From NCBI RefSeq assembly GCF_048569485.1, contig NC_134356.1:464833820-464897819 (forward strand): a DNA stretch of 64,000 nucleotides, given 5' to 3'. This document shows, piece after piece, positions 23,440-35,039 of this stretch. A model generated the notes under the pieces. That model was not told where the DNA came from. It worked only from the letters and a program-made list of their open reading frames with translations, and did no database searches. Numbering within the stretch: position 1 is the stretch's first letter; every line of letters starts with the position of its first letter. The DNA comes from Anomaloglossus baeobatrachus. Taxonomy: Eukaryota > Chordata > Amphibia > Anura > Aromobatidae. The position numbers were made by a program, and so were the translations under genes.

Positions 23440-24625
23440 AATTAAAAAAAATACGGTGTGCGGTTCACCCAATTTTGATATCCAGTCAAGATAAATCCCC
23501 ACAGCTGGGGGCTTGGATTCTCAGACTGGGGAGGCCTATGGTTATTAGGCTCTCCCCAGTCTAAAAATATCAGCCAGCAGGCGCCCGGAATTTCTGCATC
23601 TATTAGATGTGAAAGCCCCAGCACTTTACCCAGCTTTTCCCGATTGCCCTGGTGCGGTGGCATTCTGGGTAATAAGGAGGTAATGGCAGCCCGAAGCTGC
23701 CACTTAGTCCTCTATTAGTGATGGCAAGCATCTTTGAGACACCCCCATCATTAATCTGTAAGTGAAAGTAAATAAAGTCAAACCCCAAAAATCCTTTATT
23801 TGAAATAGACAAAAAAGCACCCTCTTACACTATTTTATTAACCCCAATAACACCCCTGCAGGTCCGACGTAATCCACACAAGGTCTCACCGGGATTCCAT
23901 CTCTGCTACATCTGACGCTCACAGCGAGCATCATAGAACAAGACTGCCCGCTGTGAACTCCACACAGCAACAGAAGTGAGCCACGTGGTCAGTGGTGATG
24001 TCAGTCAGGTTAGCCGCAGCCGCATCTGGAGTCCTCTACCCGTGACAGCAAATCACCCGAGTGACTGAAGTGACATCATTTGGGTGATTTGTGGTTAAAG
24101 CTGGAGTCCTTCAACTGTGACCACAAATCAGGCTGCGACTGAAGTAATCCACAGGTGGAGGACTCACCTGAGTGACATCACCACTGATCGCATGGCTCAC
24201 TTCAGTCATGGTCTGAACCTCACAGAGGTGAACCCGTGACACCACTGCCGCTACACACGCCATATGCGGGGCTCGCAGCAGTGATGTTAGGGGTTCACCC
24301 AAGTTAATTCTGATTACGCGGCTCTGTCTGCACTCACAGCGGGCAGTCATCCTCTATGATGCTTGCTGTGACAGGACAGGGATGTAGCAGAGCTGAATCA
24401 CCATGGGACCTCGTGTGGATTACTTTGGATCTGCAGGAGTGTTTGGGGGTTAATAAAGTGGTGAAAGAGAGTGCTTTATCTATTTTGTCCAAATAAAGGA
24501 TTTTTGGGGGTTTGTGTTTATTTACTTTTACTTACAGATTAGTGATGGGGCAGGGTCTCATAGACGACTGCCAAAACTAATCTAGGACTTAGTGGCAGCT
24601 GTGGGCTGCCATTAACTCCTTATTA
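23440..24625. repeat. Interspersed repeat family, foldback-like copy
   Basis: Contains landmarks shared with other copies: aatatcagccagcag, catctattagatg, ccctggtgc, taataagga and aaatcctttatttg. Copies or parts of the same family lie at about 21405-22255, 27115-27480, 28270-29220 and 33300-34330. Here forward (23440-24360) and reverse (24400-24625, resuming at about 27115) halves face each other. Interpreted as bodies of non-autonomous DNA transposons; no transposase is seen. Confidence 0.55.
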
Positions 24626-25557
24626 CAAATAGCAAAACGTTTTTCCCATTACAAATATTTATTAAATATAAAAAACAAACAAGTGGTTGTCACACTTTGG
24701 ACAAGAAAAGGTGAAAAATAGGACTACCAATTTGTCCCAAACAATGGGTTAGGATTGTCGAACATGCAGTACTTCTTGGTCCTGAATATCAGGGACAAGG
24801 TAGGATTGTATATAATATAACAAATTGATACATTTCAAAAATAGAGGCACTATAGCATATACATGGACAAAGTGACGAAATATCCAAAAGACAGGACTTG
24901 GCTTAATGACTGTAAGAATGAATCCAATGCAGTACAATTACGCAGAAGGTACAAAGCTGCGTAGGTGACGTTTGGTAAATTTACAGTCCATTATTCATCC
25001 AAATATTGTATTTATACAAATGTCACATATCCAGATAAGTCCGATTGTGAACAGTAGCCATCTAAGATGAATGAAGTATGTCTCCGCCTCAACGCGTTTC
25101 CCCAAGTGAATGGTTCATCAGGAGGCTATTAAAGATGATCCAAAAAGATGAATATCCATGACACATATCCCATGCAAGATCAACGGTGGTGCAGAGAATC
25201 CTGATGGTATGATCCACAGCAGTCAATAGGAATGTACACTCCTATTGACTGCTGTGGATCATACCATCAGGATTCTCTGCACCACCGCTGATCTTGCATG
25301 GGATTGTGTCATGGATATGCATCTTTTTGGATCATCTTTAATAGCCTCCTGATGAACCATTCACTTGGGGAAACGCGTTGAGGCGGAGACATACTTCATT
25401 CATCTTAGATAGCTACTGTTCACAATCGGACTTACCTGGATATGTGACATCTGTATAAATACGATATTTGGATGAATAATGGACTGTAAATTTACCAAAC
25501 GTCACCTATGCAGCTTTGTACCTTCTGTGTAATTGTACTGCATTGGATTCATTCTTA

Positions 25558-26188
25558 GGGGTGCTTCACACACAGCGAGATCGCTGCTGAGATCGCTGCT
25601 GAGTCACGGTTTTTGTGACGCAGCAGTGACCTCATTAGCGATCTCGCTGTGTGTGACACTGAGCAGCGATCTGGCCCCTGCTGTGAGATCGCTGCTCGTT
25701 ACACACAGCCCTGGTTCGTTTTTTTATTGTTGCTCTCCCGCTGTGACGCACAGATCGCTGTGTGTGACAGCGAGAGAGCGACGAAATGAAGCGAGCAGGG
25801 AGCAGGAGCCAGCGTCTGGCAGCTGCGGTAAGCTGTAACCAGGGTAAACATCGGGTCACCAAGGTGGTTACCCGATATTTACCTTCGTTACCAGCCTCCG
25901 CCACTCTCACGCTGCCTGTGCTGCCGGCTCCTGCTCTCTGCACATGTAGCTGCAGTACACATCGGGTTAATTAACCCGATGTGTACTGTAGCTAGGAGAG
26001 CAGGGAGCCAGCGCTAAGCAGTGTGCGCGGCTCCCTGCTCTCTGCACATGTAGCGACATTATGATCGCTGCTGTGTTTGACATCTAAGCAGCGATCATAA
26101 CAGCGACATACAAGGTCGCTGTTACGTCACAGAAAATGGTGACGTAACAACGACGTCGTTGTCGCTGTCGCTATGTGTGAACCCAGCT
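25558..26188. mobile_element. Harbinger-like MITE (TTA target) in the foldback arm
   Basis: Ends GGGGTGCTTCACACACAGCGA and AGCTGGGTTCACACATAGCGA in inverted orientation, with TTA duplicated at 25555-25557 and 26189-26191. A 3-bp TTA/TAA target is characteristic of PIF/Harbinger. The interior carries a 36-bp perfect palindrome at 25953-25988 and repeated gttacccgata motifs shared with the MITE at 56615. No transposase. Confidence 0.75.
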
Positions 26189-26439
26189 TTAATCATTAAG
26201 CCAAGTCCTGCCTTTTGGATATTTGGTCGCTTTGTCCATGTATATGCTACAGTGCCTCTATTTTTGAATTTTATCAATTTGTTATATTATATACAATCCT
26301 ACCTTGTCCCTGATATTCAGGGCCAAGGAGTACTGGATGTTTGACAATCCTAACCCATTGTTTGGGACAAATTGGTACTCCTATTTTTCACTTTGTCTTG
26401 TCCAAAGTGTGACAACCACTTTTTTGTTTTTATATTTAA

Positions 26440-26999
26440 CTAGCTGTAGTACCCGGCGTTGCCCAGGATAGTAACTGTCTCTCTGTCTCTCTACCAGTCT
26501 CTGTCTGTGTGTCGCTGTCTGTCTGTCTCTCTGTCTGTCTCTTTTCTTGTCTGTCTGTCTCTCTATCTCTGATGGTTTCTCTCTTTGCCCGGCTGTCTCT
26601 TTGCCTGACTGTCTCTTTCCAGGGCTGTCTCTTTCCAGGTCTCTCTTTGGCCGTCTATCTCTCTGTCTCTTTCCCCGTCTGTCTCTGTCTGTGTCTCTGT
26701 CTGTCTGTCTTTTTCTGTCTCACTCTCTATCCGTCTCCCCACCGACATCATATTACCTTACACATAAGCTTCTTATACTGTTTATTTTGTTCCTATAGCA
26801 ACCACTGACAGATGCTATTTATAGCCTGTAGCTCCCACCTCCTTTCACTTTAATAGAGGCAGGATTTTTGGAGAGTAAGTGTAAAGTGCGGGATTAAATT
26901 TTCCTGCCCAAACATAGTCTATGACGTTCCCTGAGTCACATGGGGTGTCTGTGCAAAATTTAGTGATTGTAAATGCGACGGTGCGGATTCCTTTAGCGG

Positions 27000-27030
<31 letters not shown>

Positions 27031-27051
27031 CACTCAGCTTTATATATTAGA
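26440..27051 (-). mobile_element. Non-autonomous Helitron (minus orientation)
   Basis: On the minus strand it begins TCTAATATATAAAGC and ends GGGTACTACAGCTAG. It was inserted between A and T of the foldback arm with no target duplication, as the intact left arm shows. TC start, CTAG end, an AT insertion site and a GC-rich hairpin (cctgggcaacgccggg) about 11 bp before the end are the Helitron signature. It contains a (CA)n run (27008-27033) and a TCTGTCTC-type pyrimidine repeat (26465-26745). No Rep/helicase. A second, larger copy is at 51242. Confidence 0.8.
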
Positions 27052-28269
27052 TAAATATTTGTAATGGGAAAAACCTTTTGCTATTTGAATCTCGAACATT
27101 TCCCTAGACCTTGAGCCATATATGTTAACTCCTTATTACCCCGAATGTCACTGCACCAGGGCAATGGTAAGAGCGGAGTTCAGCGCCAGAATTGATGCAT
27201 CTTATGGATGCGCCACTTGTGCAGCAACTGTGGGCTGCTATTCTTAGGCTGTAAAGGGCCAAATAACTATGGCCCTTCCCACCCGAATAATATCAGCCCC
27301 CATTTGTCTGCTGTACCTTTGTCTGGTTTTAGAAAAATGGGGGGACCCAACGTAATTTTTTTTTAAAATAAATTAATAAAAAAAAAAAAAAGCATGGGAT
27401 CTCCTCTATTTTTCATAACCAGCCAAGGTACAGCAGACAGCTGAGGTGGGGAACCGCATGTCATTATTTTACTTCCAAAAATTAAAAAAAAAAAACAGCT
27501 GTCCAAGCTAGCTATCCATTTATCGAACTATTCTGTTAATTCATTCCATCTATTCTCTATTGTTTCTTATCTATTCTATATGTTTTTTCTGTTTATCTAT
27601 GCTTTATATTTTTTCTATCTATCTATTCTAGCTATCTATCAATTATCCTAGTACGATCATATTTTCTTTTCTTCTTTAAAAAAAGGCATTTACAAAAACA
27701 CGGCAAAAACACATGTGTTTTTACCTTTTTTTTTTGTCAAACGCAATGTTTACAGTTGTTAAAGTCTGCCAGAGGGTGTTGTTTTGTTGTGAAACAAAAA
27801 ACGCAGCATGCACACATACCCTTATATCCCTATGATGCTGTGCGGCCAGCCAATCACAGTAATGCCACAACCAAGATAGCTGCGGCATTACTGTGATTGG
27901 TTAAGAAGCCCATCATGTTTAGGATACATTCACACGACCGTCCCATTTTTGCGGTCCATAAAAAACGGTCCTATTTTTCTTCATATGTATCTGTTTGACA
28001 TCCATGTGACAACCGCATCTGTTCTGTTCCGTATACATCCATATGCCTTCCGGTTTTTTTTGCGGATCACAAAAACATACGGCAGGACGGTTACATACAG
28101 TCAAAACCTGGAAAGATAGATAGCTGGATAGATAGATAGATAGATAAGAAAGGCATATATAATGTCCCAATCCCCTGCATTTTGTAATCTTGCACCCTTT
28201 AGTGCCTTTCATGTGGCACTAAGGGTTGTTTGTCCTTGTTTTTAGCCACAAATTCATTATTTTCTCCCA

Positions 28270-29220
28270 AAAAACGTTGTGGAGCCCCCCCTATTTTTTG
28301 TAGCCAACTAAGGGGAAACAAACAGTGGTAGACTGCAGCTGGCAGCTCTACCTTGGCTGGTAATCCAAAACAGAGCCCATCCTATGCTGTTACTTTAAAT
28401 TAAATAAATAATTTAAATCAAAATACGTGAGGTCCCCCTCAAATTGGATCACCAACCAAGGTAAAACGGACAGCTGTGGTCTGGTATTCTCAGACTAGGG
28501 AGGTCCATGGTTATTGGACCCAATCCTGGTGCTTCTTCCCGGCTCATCCCATTGCCCTGGTGCATTGGCAAACAGGGTAATATATGAAATTGATACCAGC
28601 TGTGTATGGTCACCTGGCATCAAGCCCTGGCATTAATGATGTCAAGGTGTCTGTCAGATAACCGACATCACTAACCCAGTCAGTAATAAAAAAAATCGAC
28701 AGCAAAAAATCTTTTATTTGAGAAAACATCCCCCAACACATTCACTCTTTCAACAATTTATTAAAAAGGAAAAACAAATCCGGGTACGTTGTAATCAAAT
28801 AAGGGGATTCCACGACGATCCATACTCACTGTCCCAGTCAATGGAGAACAGAATGTTCCACATTGGCTGGGAGAGCAGTGCAGTGACCTAATCTAACATC
28901 ATTAGGTCAGGCCAGTTCATTGCAGGGGATGACGAACGCTGCCGACATGAGGTTAGCTAAGTTCATTACCTGCAGTAATGAAGTTCACTGATCTTGTGTT
29001 GTCAGTGCTCATGACTGAGTTCCATAGCGTTCTCATGCAAAGTATTTCGGGAGCCCGTAACGTCACCGCTAGTCACAGCGTCAGGCCGCCCGCGATACTT
29101 TAGGTGAGAACGCAGCGTCATGGAAGTCAGTGACGAGCACTGACGTCACGAGTTCAGTGGAAATCATCATCGCAGGTAATCAGCTTAGCTAACCTCATGA
29201 TGGTAGTGCTCGTCATCCCC
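28270..29220. repeat. Further copy of the interspersed repeat family
   Basis: Shares cagctgtggtctggtattctc, tcccattgccctggtgc, aatcttttatttga and tttattaa landmarks with 23440-24360 in the same orientation. No coding potential. Confidence 0.5.
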
Positions 29221-29384
29221 ATAGCTGCTCACACACTACTGTTCTAGCATCTGTGGGGCTGGCCAGGGGCACCCATAGACGGAAGCCACCCGGCAGTGCT
29301 TTCATGTGGCTTCCGGGAATTTTGCAGACCCATTCACTTGTCGTCTGAATGCGCCATTCGTGGCTGCAAATCAGGCACCAAATC

Positions 29385-29895
29385 TGCTGGAAAGTACCGT
29401 GGAGAAGGTAAAGAGGCATGAAATTATGCTGGCACAATAAAATTTACAAAAAATTGCTATTTATACATGGTAAAAGACATGAAAGGCTGCACAAGTAGAT
29501 AAAGTGACAAAAAGCAATGCAAGCATCAGTGAATCGTCAGTGCAAAGACATAACCAGTACAGTACAGCGCGTTTTGCATATACAAGGTAAAACCTCATGG
29601 TCTGATGAAGCGTTTTACCTTGTATACGCGAAACGCGCGTTACCCCTCCTAGGGGGTCTCCAGACCTCTGTCCTCTGCACCGCTGGCACTTTATCTTGCT
29701 ACTTTCTGGTAATTAGGCTGTACTGATTATGTCTTTGCACTGACGATTCACTGATGCTTGCATTGCTTTTTGTCACTTTATCTACTTGTGCAGCCTTTCA
29801 TGTTTTTTACCATGTATAAATAGCAATTTTTTGTACATTTTATTGTGCCAGCATAATTTCATGCCTCTTTACCTTCTCCACGGTACTTTTTTGTA
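29385..29895. mobile_element. Second foldback element
   Basis: Arms at about 29385-29590 and 29700-29895 are near-perfect inverted repeats (gcaatgcaagcatcagtgaa against its complement). The centre contains ctgatgaagcgttttacctt followed by gcgaaacgcgcg, the same motif pair as the foldback at 24636, though the arms are unrelated. No coding sequence. Confidence 0.75.
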
Positions 29896-30199
29896 TTTAA
29901 ATTTTCTAATTATTTAATAAATATAAGTAATACTTTGCATATTATCCACTTCGTCCTCCTGTTTTTGAAATGATTTATGTGGTTTGCTTCCATTTCCACA
30001 GTTCATCTTGGATGGTTTTTCCGTGGTTCCTTTTTCTTTTTATTTGAGATTATGTTTATACCCTGATGGATCCTTATTGTATTTTAACCAAATCTGCTGG
30101 GTGGGACATAGGAATATCACGAGGTGAATACACAAAAACTCGCAATGTAATGAGTAACCCAAATACCGAAATATCCGTGCGAGTAGCGAATAGTAACGA

Positions 30200-31223
30200 T
30201 GACAGGGTTTAGTTTGCAGCTAGAGCAGACATGATTCTCACTGCTCAGCATGGTCGCATGACATGAGTGACCATATAGCTAAAGGAGACTGGAACTGGGG
30301 ATAGAGTGAAAAAGGAGGTGAAAGATACACAAAGTATCCAACATAATCGGGTCAACATGGTGACTAGGAGAACTAGTGACTAGGGTAGTCAGGTCCTCAT
30401 ACAGGACGCTCAACATCAAGGCCCCAGACAGACTACAACTACAGAAAGTGAATGGCCTGGTCACACAGTACATGGGACGAAAAGGGAACCCTGGTGGCAA
30501 CGAGAACTTGGCAAGGAGAGCTGGATGTGAAGTCGCAGAAAGAAACAGAATGACTCTCACGGACTGTACTGTGATGATGAACTTGGTGCTAAAACAAACT
30601 GGACTAATGAGGACAGGAACAACTAGGCTGGAAGGAGTGGAGGGACTTTTGGTGATGATGCTTCATATTGAGCAAGAAATGTTCAAAAAGATGTGTACTA
30701 GCTATTCCAAGTGTACTGTGTTTGTCAAGTTACATTCCAGTAAAAAGACTGTGTTTTAAGAAATGACGGACTCCTTCTGTGCTTAAGTTAATATCTGGTC
30801 CTATTCAGCTAAAGCCATTGGCAGCATATAGTATGCACAGGTGAATTGCACTCACAACACAAGTCCAGACACCCAGCCAGGACCAGCCCTTCTTTGTTGT
30901 GGCATAGTAGGGTACAAGAAAACAGCACCTCAGCCTCACTCATGACTACCGCCCAGTGCCACACTACTCCCATAGAATACTAAAAATAAATGCTCACTTG
31001 AACTGCAAGCAGAGATTTCACATAGTGCACTTATGAAAAACAAATGTGAATATTTGTGCAATAGAGCAATGGAACACAAAAAGGAAAAGAGTAGCAGAAT
31101 CAGGTGAGCTCAGGGTACTTTACAAAAAAAGGTTTCAGCAAGAGGCAGATCTTGTTTAAGCCAATGATGTATTTATTACAAATGTAACAAATGCAGGTTT
31201 TTTCTCCCAGACATTTTATTTAA
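30200..31223. other. Unassigned repeat-like or intronic stretch
   Basis: Contains one plus-strand open frame of 127 codons (30376-30759) with no recognisable domain, codon pattern or splice context. I do not call it a gene. The stretch may be part of an old insertion interrupted at 22885. Confidence 0.3.
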
Positions 31224-32176
31224 AGGGAATCTATCAGATTTTTGCTATGCAAAATGACAGCAGCATGATGTAGGAACAGAGACCCCCAATTCCAACAATG
31301 TTTCACTTAGTTTACTGGGTGTAGCTATTATGATAGAATCACAGTTTTTTCTGCTTTAGCTCTAGCAGAACTTAAGGGGGCTTTACACGCTGCGACATCG
31401 CTAATGCGGAGTCGTTGGGGTCACGGAATTTGTGACGCACATCCGGCCGCATTAGCGATGCCGTTGCGTGTGACACCGATAAGCGATTTTGCATCGTTGC
31501 AAAAACGTGCAAAATCGCTAATCGGCGACATGGGGGTATATTCTTAAAAATCGTTACTGCAGCAGTAACGAAGTTGTTCCTCGTTCCTGTGGCAGCACTC
31601 ATCGCTGCGTGTGACGCTGCAGGAACGAGGAAGCTCCACTTACCTGCCTCCCGGCTGCTATGCAGAAGGAAGGAGGTGGGCGGGATGTTATGTCCCGCTC
31701 ATCTCCGCCCCTCTGCTGCTATTGGGCGGCGGTTCAGTGACGCTTCAGTGGCGTCGCTGTGACGCCGCACGGACCGCCCCCTTAGAAAGGAGGCGGTTCG
31801 CCGGTCACAGCGACGTCGCCGGACAGGTAAGTATGTGTGACGGCTCTGGGCGATGTTGTGCGGCACGGGCAGCGATATGCCCGTGTCGCGCAACAGATGG
31901 GGGCGGGTACCCACACTAGCGATATCGGGACCGATATCGCAGTGTGTAAAGTAGCCTTTAGTTGTTGAGCTGTGAAGAATCCAGATCACACCACAGCTTT
32001 CTATATACAATGTATAGTGACAGAAAGCTGCTAATCAGTTCTGAGGGATAAAACCCAAATTGTAATGAAGCAGTAAAGCACAGTCTTGTATGTGACACAT
32101 CACTGTAATCAGGGTTTCTGCTCCTATATTATGCTGTTCTCAGACTACAAAGCAAAAACTTGATAACAAATTCCCT
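31224..32176. mobile_element. T2/Kolobok-like MITE with nested Harbinger-like MITE
   Basis: Ends agggaatctatcagattttt and, inverted, agggaatttgttatcaag, flanked by TTAA at 31220-31223 and 32177-32180. Both ends continue into the gctatgcaaaatgacagcag / ctgttctcagactacaaagc pair typical of frog T2 MITEs. Another MITE occupies 31375-31957. A fragment with the same end lies near 52796-52882. Confidence 0.75.
31375..31957. mobile_element. Harbinger-like MITE, TTA target
   Basis: Ends AGGGGGCTTTACACGCTGCGA and AGGCTACTTTACACACTGCGA inverted, with TTA at 31372-31374 and 31958-31960. An internal hairpin is formed by gttcctcgttcctg...gctgcaggaacgaggaa. Same family as 32319-32899 and 40736-41327. Confidence 0.8.
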
Positions 32177-32318
32177 TTAAAGTAGTAAAATGCTTTTCAT
32201 GCTTCATAATGATGAGGGCTATATAGTTAAAAGGAACAATAGTTATACTATTCAGGTGTTTGTAAGGTAGAGAATTGTCATGGAGTTCTTGTGTAAAGTC
32301 TGTTTTGTATTAGACTTA

Positions 32319-32899
32319 GGGGTACTTTGCACACTACGACATTGCAGCTGCGATGTCGGTGGGGTCAAATTGAAAGTGACGCGCACCCGGCGTCGTTTTC
32401 GACATCGGAGTATGTGAATCCTTTTTAATATGATTAACGAGCGCAAAATTGTCGAAATTGTATGATCGCTGTAGTGTCGGGCATTCCATAATGTCGCTGC
32501 AGCGACATGTACGATGTTGTTCATCGTTCCTGCAGCAGCACACATCGCTGTGTATGAAGCTGCAGGAGCGAGGAACATCTCCTTACCTGCGTCCCGCCTG
32601 CAATGAGGAAGGAAGGAGATGGGCGGGATGTTTATGTCCCGCTCATCTCCGCCCCTCTGCTTCTATTGGCCGCCTGTCGTGTGACATCGCTGTGACGCCG
32701 CACGAACCCCCCCTTAGGAAGGAGGCGGTTCGCCGGCCAGAGCAACGTCGCAGGGCAGGTAAGTGCATGTGAAGCTGCCGCAGCGATAATGTTCGCTATG
32801 GCAACTATCACAAGATATCGCAGATGCGACGGGGGCGGGCACTCTCGCGCTCGGCATCGCTACCATCGGCTTGCGATGTTGTAGTGTGCAAAGTACCCC
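32319..32899. mobile_element. Harbinger-like MITE, TTA target
   Basis: Ends GGGGTACTTTGCACACTACGA and, inverted, GGGGTACTTTGCACACTACAA, with TTA at 32316-32318 and 32900-32902. Contains the same gttcatcgttcctgcagcag hairpin and ccgcccccttag-like motif as its sister copies. No transposase. Confidence 0.85.
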
Positions 32900-33068
32900 T
32901 TACACTGGTTTCTATGGCACAAACTGAACCTGACAGTAGTTGGTATGTTGTCATCAAAATACTTATAAAGTCCCAGATTTTGGGTTTGTAACTTCAAGAA
33001 AGACATAAGAAATCCTTGAGGGGTAAAACAAAATATTGATGATGGCTTAAAGGTGTCAGTGGAAATAC

Positions 33069-33201
33069 CTTTCTGAGGTTACCCGAATCCGTTCGTCATT
33101 AGAGGACTGCTGCTCATCTTCCTTCTCTTGAAAATATTCTTCTACACATTGTTCTTCAAACTCATAGAGTTTCTTCAGTTCTTCCTCATTCAGAAACAGC
33201 T
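33069..33201 (-). CDS. trpm1: TRPM1 exon: helical linker before the coiled coil
   Basis: 133-nt exon with acceptor ttttaatcttgcag|AG and donor GAAAG|gtattt. It encodes (K)[20 protein letters not shown] followed by [20 protein letters not shown] and TSE(R), the conserved cytoplasmic segment between TRP box and coiled coil in TRPM1/TRPM3. The split codons join exactly: A|AG (Lys) with the upstream exon and AG|G (Arg) with the last exon. Its acceptor lies only 36 bp from a transposon end. Confidence 0.95.
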
Positions 33202-33228
33202 CTGCAAGATTAAAAACACAATAACTGT

Positions 33229-33236
33229 ATTAGTAA
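33229..33236 (-). promoter_or_regulatory. Predicted branch point, duplicated as a transposon target site
   Basis: On the minus strand this reads TTACTAAT, a near-ideal branch-point sequence, with the likely branch A 29-30 nt upstream of the exon at 33201. The same eight bases flank the far end of the adjoining hAT-like insertion at 34349-34356. Confidence 0.6.
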
Positions 33237-34348
33237 ATAGTGATGAGCGAACTCGCAGATAACCAAAAGTGGCAGTGAGCTGAGTGACATCACTGCTGCC
33301 AGCCGGGTCCCCATTGTCAGTGTTTCCTGGAGCCTTGAATGATGGGACATGTTTTCAGTCTCTCCAGGCTTGGACTCAGCAGCAGAGCCAGGACCGTTGT
33401 AGGACGTTGTGTGGATTACGGCGAAACTTCAAGGGTCTTTTTGGAGTTAATAAAGAGGAGAAAGAGGGGTGCTGTATTTTATTTCAAATAAAGAATTTCT
33501 CTCTGTGTTTATTTCTTTTTACTTTGAGGATTACCTACTACATACTACACATCACTAATTTTTGGGCTTGATGTCAGTTGTACGCTGTCATTTAACCCCT
33601 TATTACTCAGATTGGCACTGCACCAGGGCAATCGGGAGGAGCCGGGTAAAGCGCCGGGATTGTCGCATCTAATGGATGTGACAATCTCAGGGTGGCTGCA
33701 GGCTGCTATTTTTAGGCTGGGGGGGCAGCCCAATAGGCATGGGTCTCCCCAGCCTGAGAATATTAGCCCACAACTGTCGGGTTTGTCATGGTTGAGTATC
33801 AAAATTGCGGGGGATCGCCTGCTGTTTTATTAATTATTTACTTAAATAATTTTACAAAAAGTCGAATCCGGTTCCTCCTATTTTGATACACAGCCAAGAT
33901 AAGCACACTGCTGGTTGCTGCAGCCTGTAGCTGTGGGCTTTATCTGTACTCTGTATCATTATATGGGGGAACCCTACACCAAATATTTTATTTATTTATT
34001 TATTTTTACTGTACGATATAGACCCATTGACAGCACCTGTGATTGGTTGCAGGCAGACGCTGTCACACAGGATAGGGTTGCGTCTGACTGCAACCAATCA
34101 CAGATGCTAGGATGGCCAGTGGGTGTGGAAAGCAGGGAAAGTAAAGCCCAGGAAGTGAAGGAGTAGCCGCGGGAGCCTCAGTAAGTATGACAAGCTTGCT
34201 TCAGTCTTATTTTCTTTATTTTTCCTTTATTTTTTTTATTCCCCAAGTTGCTGGATCCAGATCAACACCTGGAATCCCGGGCCCGGCACTAGGGTAAGTT
34301 TCAAACCGCACGTATCCGGACTTTTAGAGTCCGGGTCCGCCCATCACT
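33237..34348. mobile_element. hAT-like non-autonomous element next to a TRPM1 acceptor
   Basis: Inverted ends AGTGATGAGCG (33239) and AGTGATGGGCG (complement, ending 34348) with an 8-bp direct repeat ATTAGTAA outside (33229-33236 and 34349-34356). An 8-bp target duplication and A-G-G-like ends fit hAT. The body is a member of the repeat family seen at 23440. Without it the host intron would be only about 400 bp. Confidence 0.7.
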
Positions 34349-34720
34349 ATTAGTAAGTAAAGTATTTGTTGCCTTATGGTAATGTGACCTCAATCTCTGT
34401 AACTTGGTCGTCCATTATTGGATTCTGCTACAGATCTGGTCTAAAGTTTCAGTAGATTTGTAGGGTACATTGTAAATCATGTCGCTGGCTTACCATGAAA
34501 CATTGCTATGAAAACATAGACGCTGATTTTGTCTAGAAAATTCCACATTTATGGCTTAATTCATTCTGAAATGAACAAATCATAAGTACAATTTCCATAA
34601 TTTGCCTAAAGAAAAAATTGTAATTGTACATGCCACATAATATCAACAGCTACATTTTTATTTTTATAGCTCCAACACAGAAAGCATGGTCATAATCATG
34701 TGGAAGGCTTTCTAACTTAC

Positions 34721-34923
34721 TCAGCCCTCTATCTCGCTCATCCTGATCTCCTTCGTGCATTTTTCTGCAGCGGCAACATACGCGCTTTAGAATGATGTAC
34801 ATGTGGCTGAAGATTATCATTGGAGGTGGCAAAACGGGTCGGTCATGAAAAGTCATGATAAGTTGGTAACGCTGGAACTTCCACACTTGGTTTGATATTG
34901 ATTTTACTTCAAAAAATGTATTG
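34721..34923 (-). CDS. trpm1: TRPM1 exon: end of S6 and TRP box
   Basis: 203-nt exon with acceptor tctttactttcag|C and donor GGGCTGA|gtaagt. It encodes (N)[19 protein letters not shown], the TRP helix with its conserved WKFQRY motif, then [20 protein letters not shown] and [20 protein letters not shown], ending DERDRGL(K). The sequence is nearly invariant in TRPM1/TRPM3. The TRP helix runs along the inner membrane face and couples cytosolic domains to the gate. Frame phases match both neighbouring exons. Confidence 0.96.
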
Positions 34924-35039
34924 CTGAAAGTAAAGAAAAAATGGATATCATATACATATTCTATATAGCTGACATTATGGATAACATTATTATAAAGCAA
35001 TAATTGAAGGATTGCCATACAGTATGTATATATAATAAA

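Larger units (their letters stand above)
24636..27098. mobile_element. Foldback element with long inverted arms, twice re-invaded
   Basis: Arms of about 590 bp form a near-perfect palindrome centred near 25231, where gatccacagcagtcaatagg faces its complement. The left arm starts at about 24636 (aaatagcaaaacg) and the right arm ends at about 27098 (ttttgctattt). The right arm is lengthened by two clean insertions, a Harbinger-like MITE (25558-26188) and a Helitron (26440-27051). Near the centre each arm carries the complementary pair catcagg...gaaacgcgtt. No coding sequence. Confidence 0.8.

Noticed and set aside
30376-30759. 127-codon plus-strand frame as a hypothetical gene
   Set aside because: No domain, no splice or promoter context, and located in a repeat-rich intron on the strand opposite to the gene.
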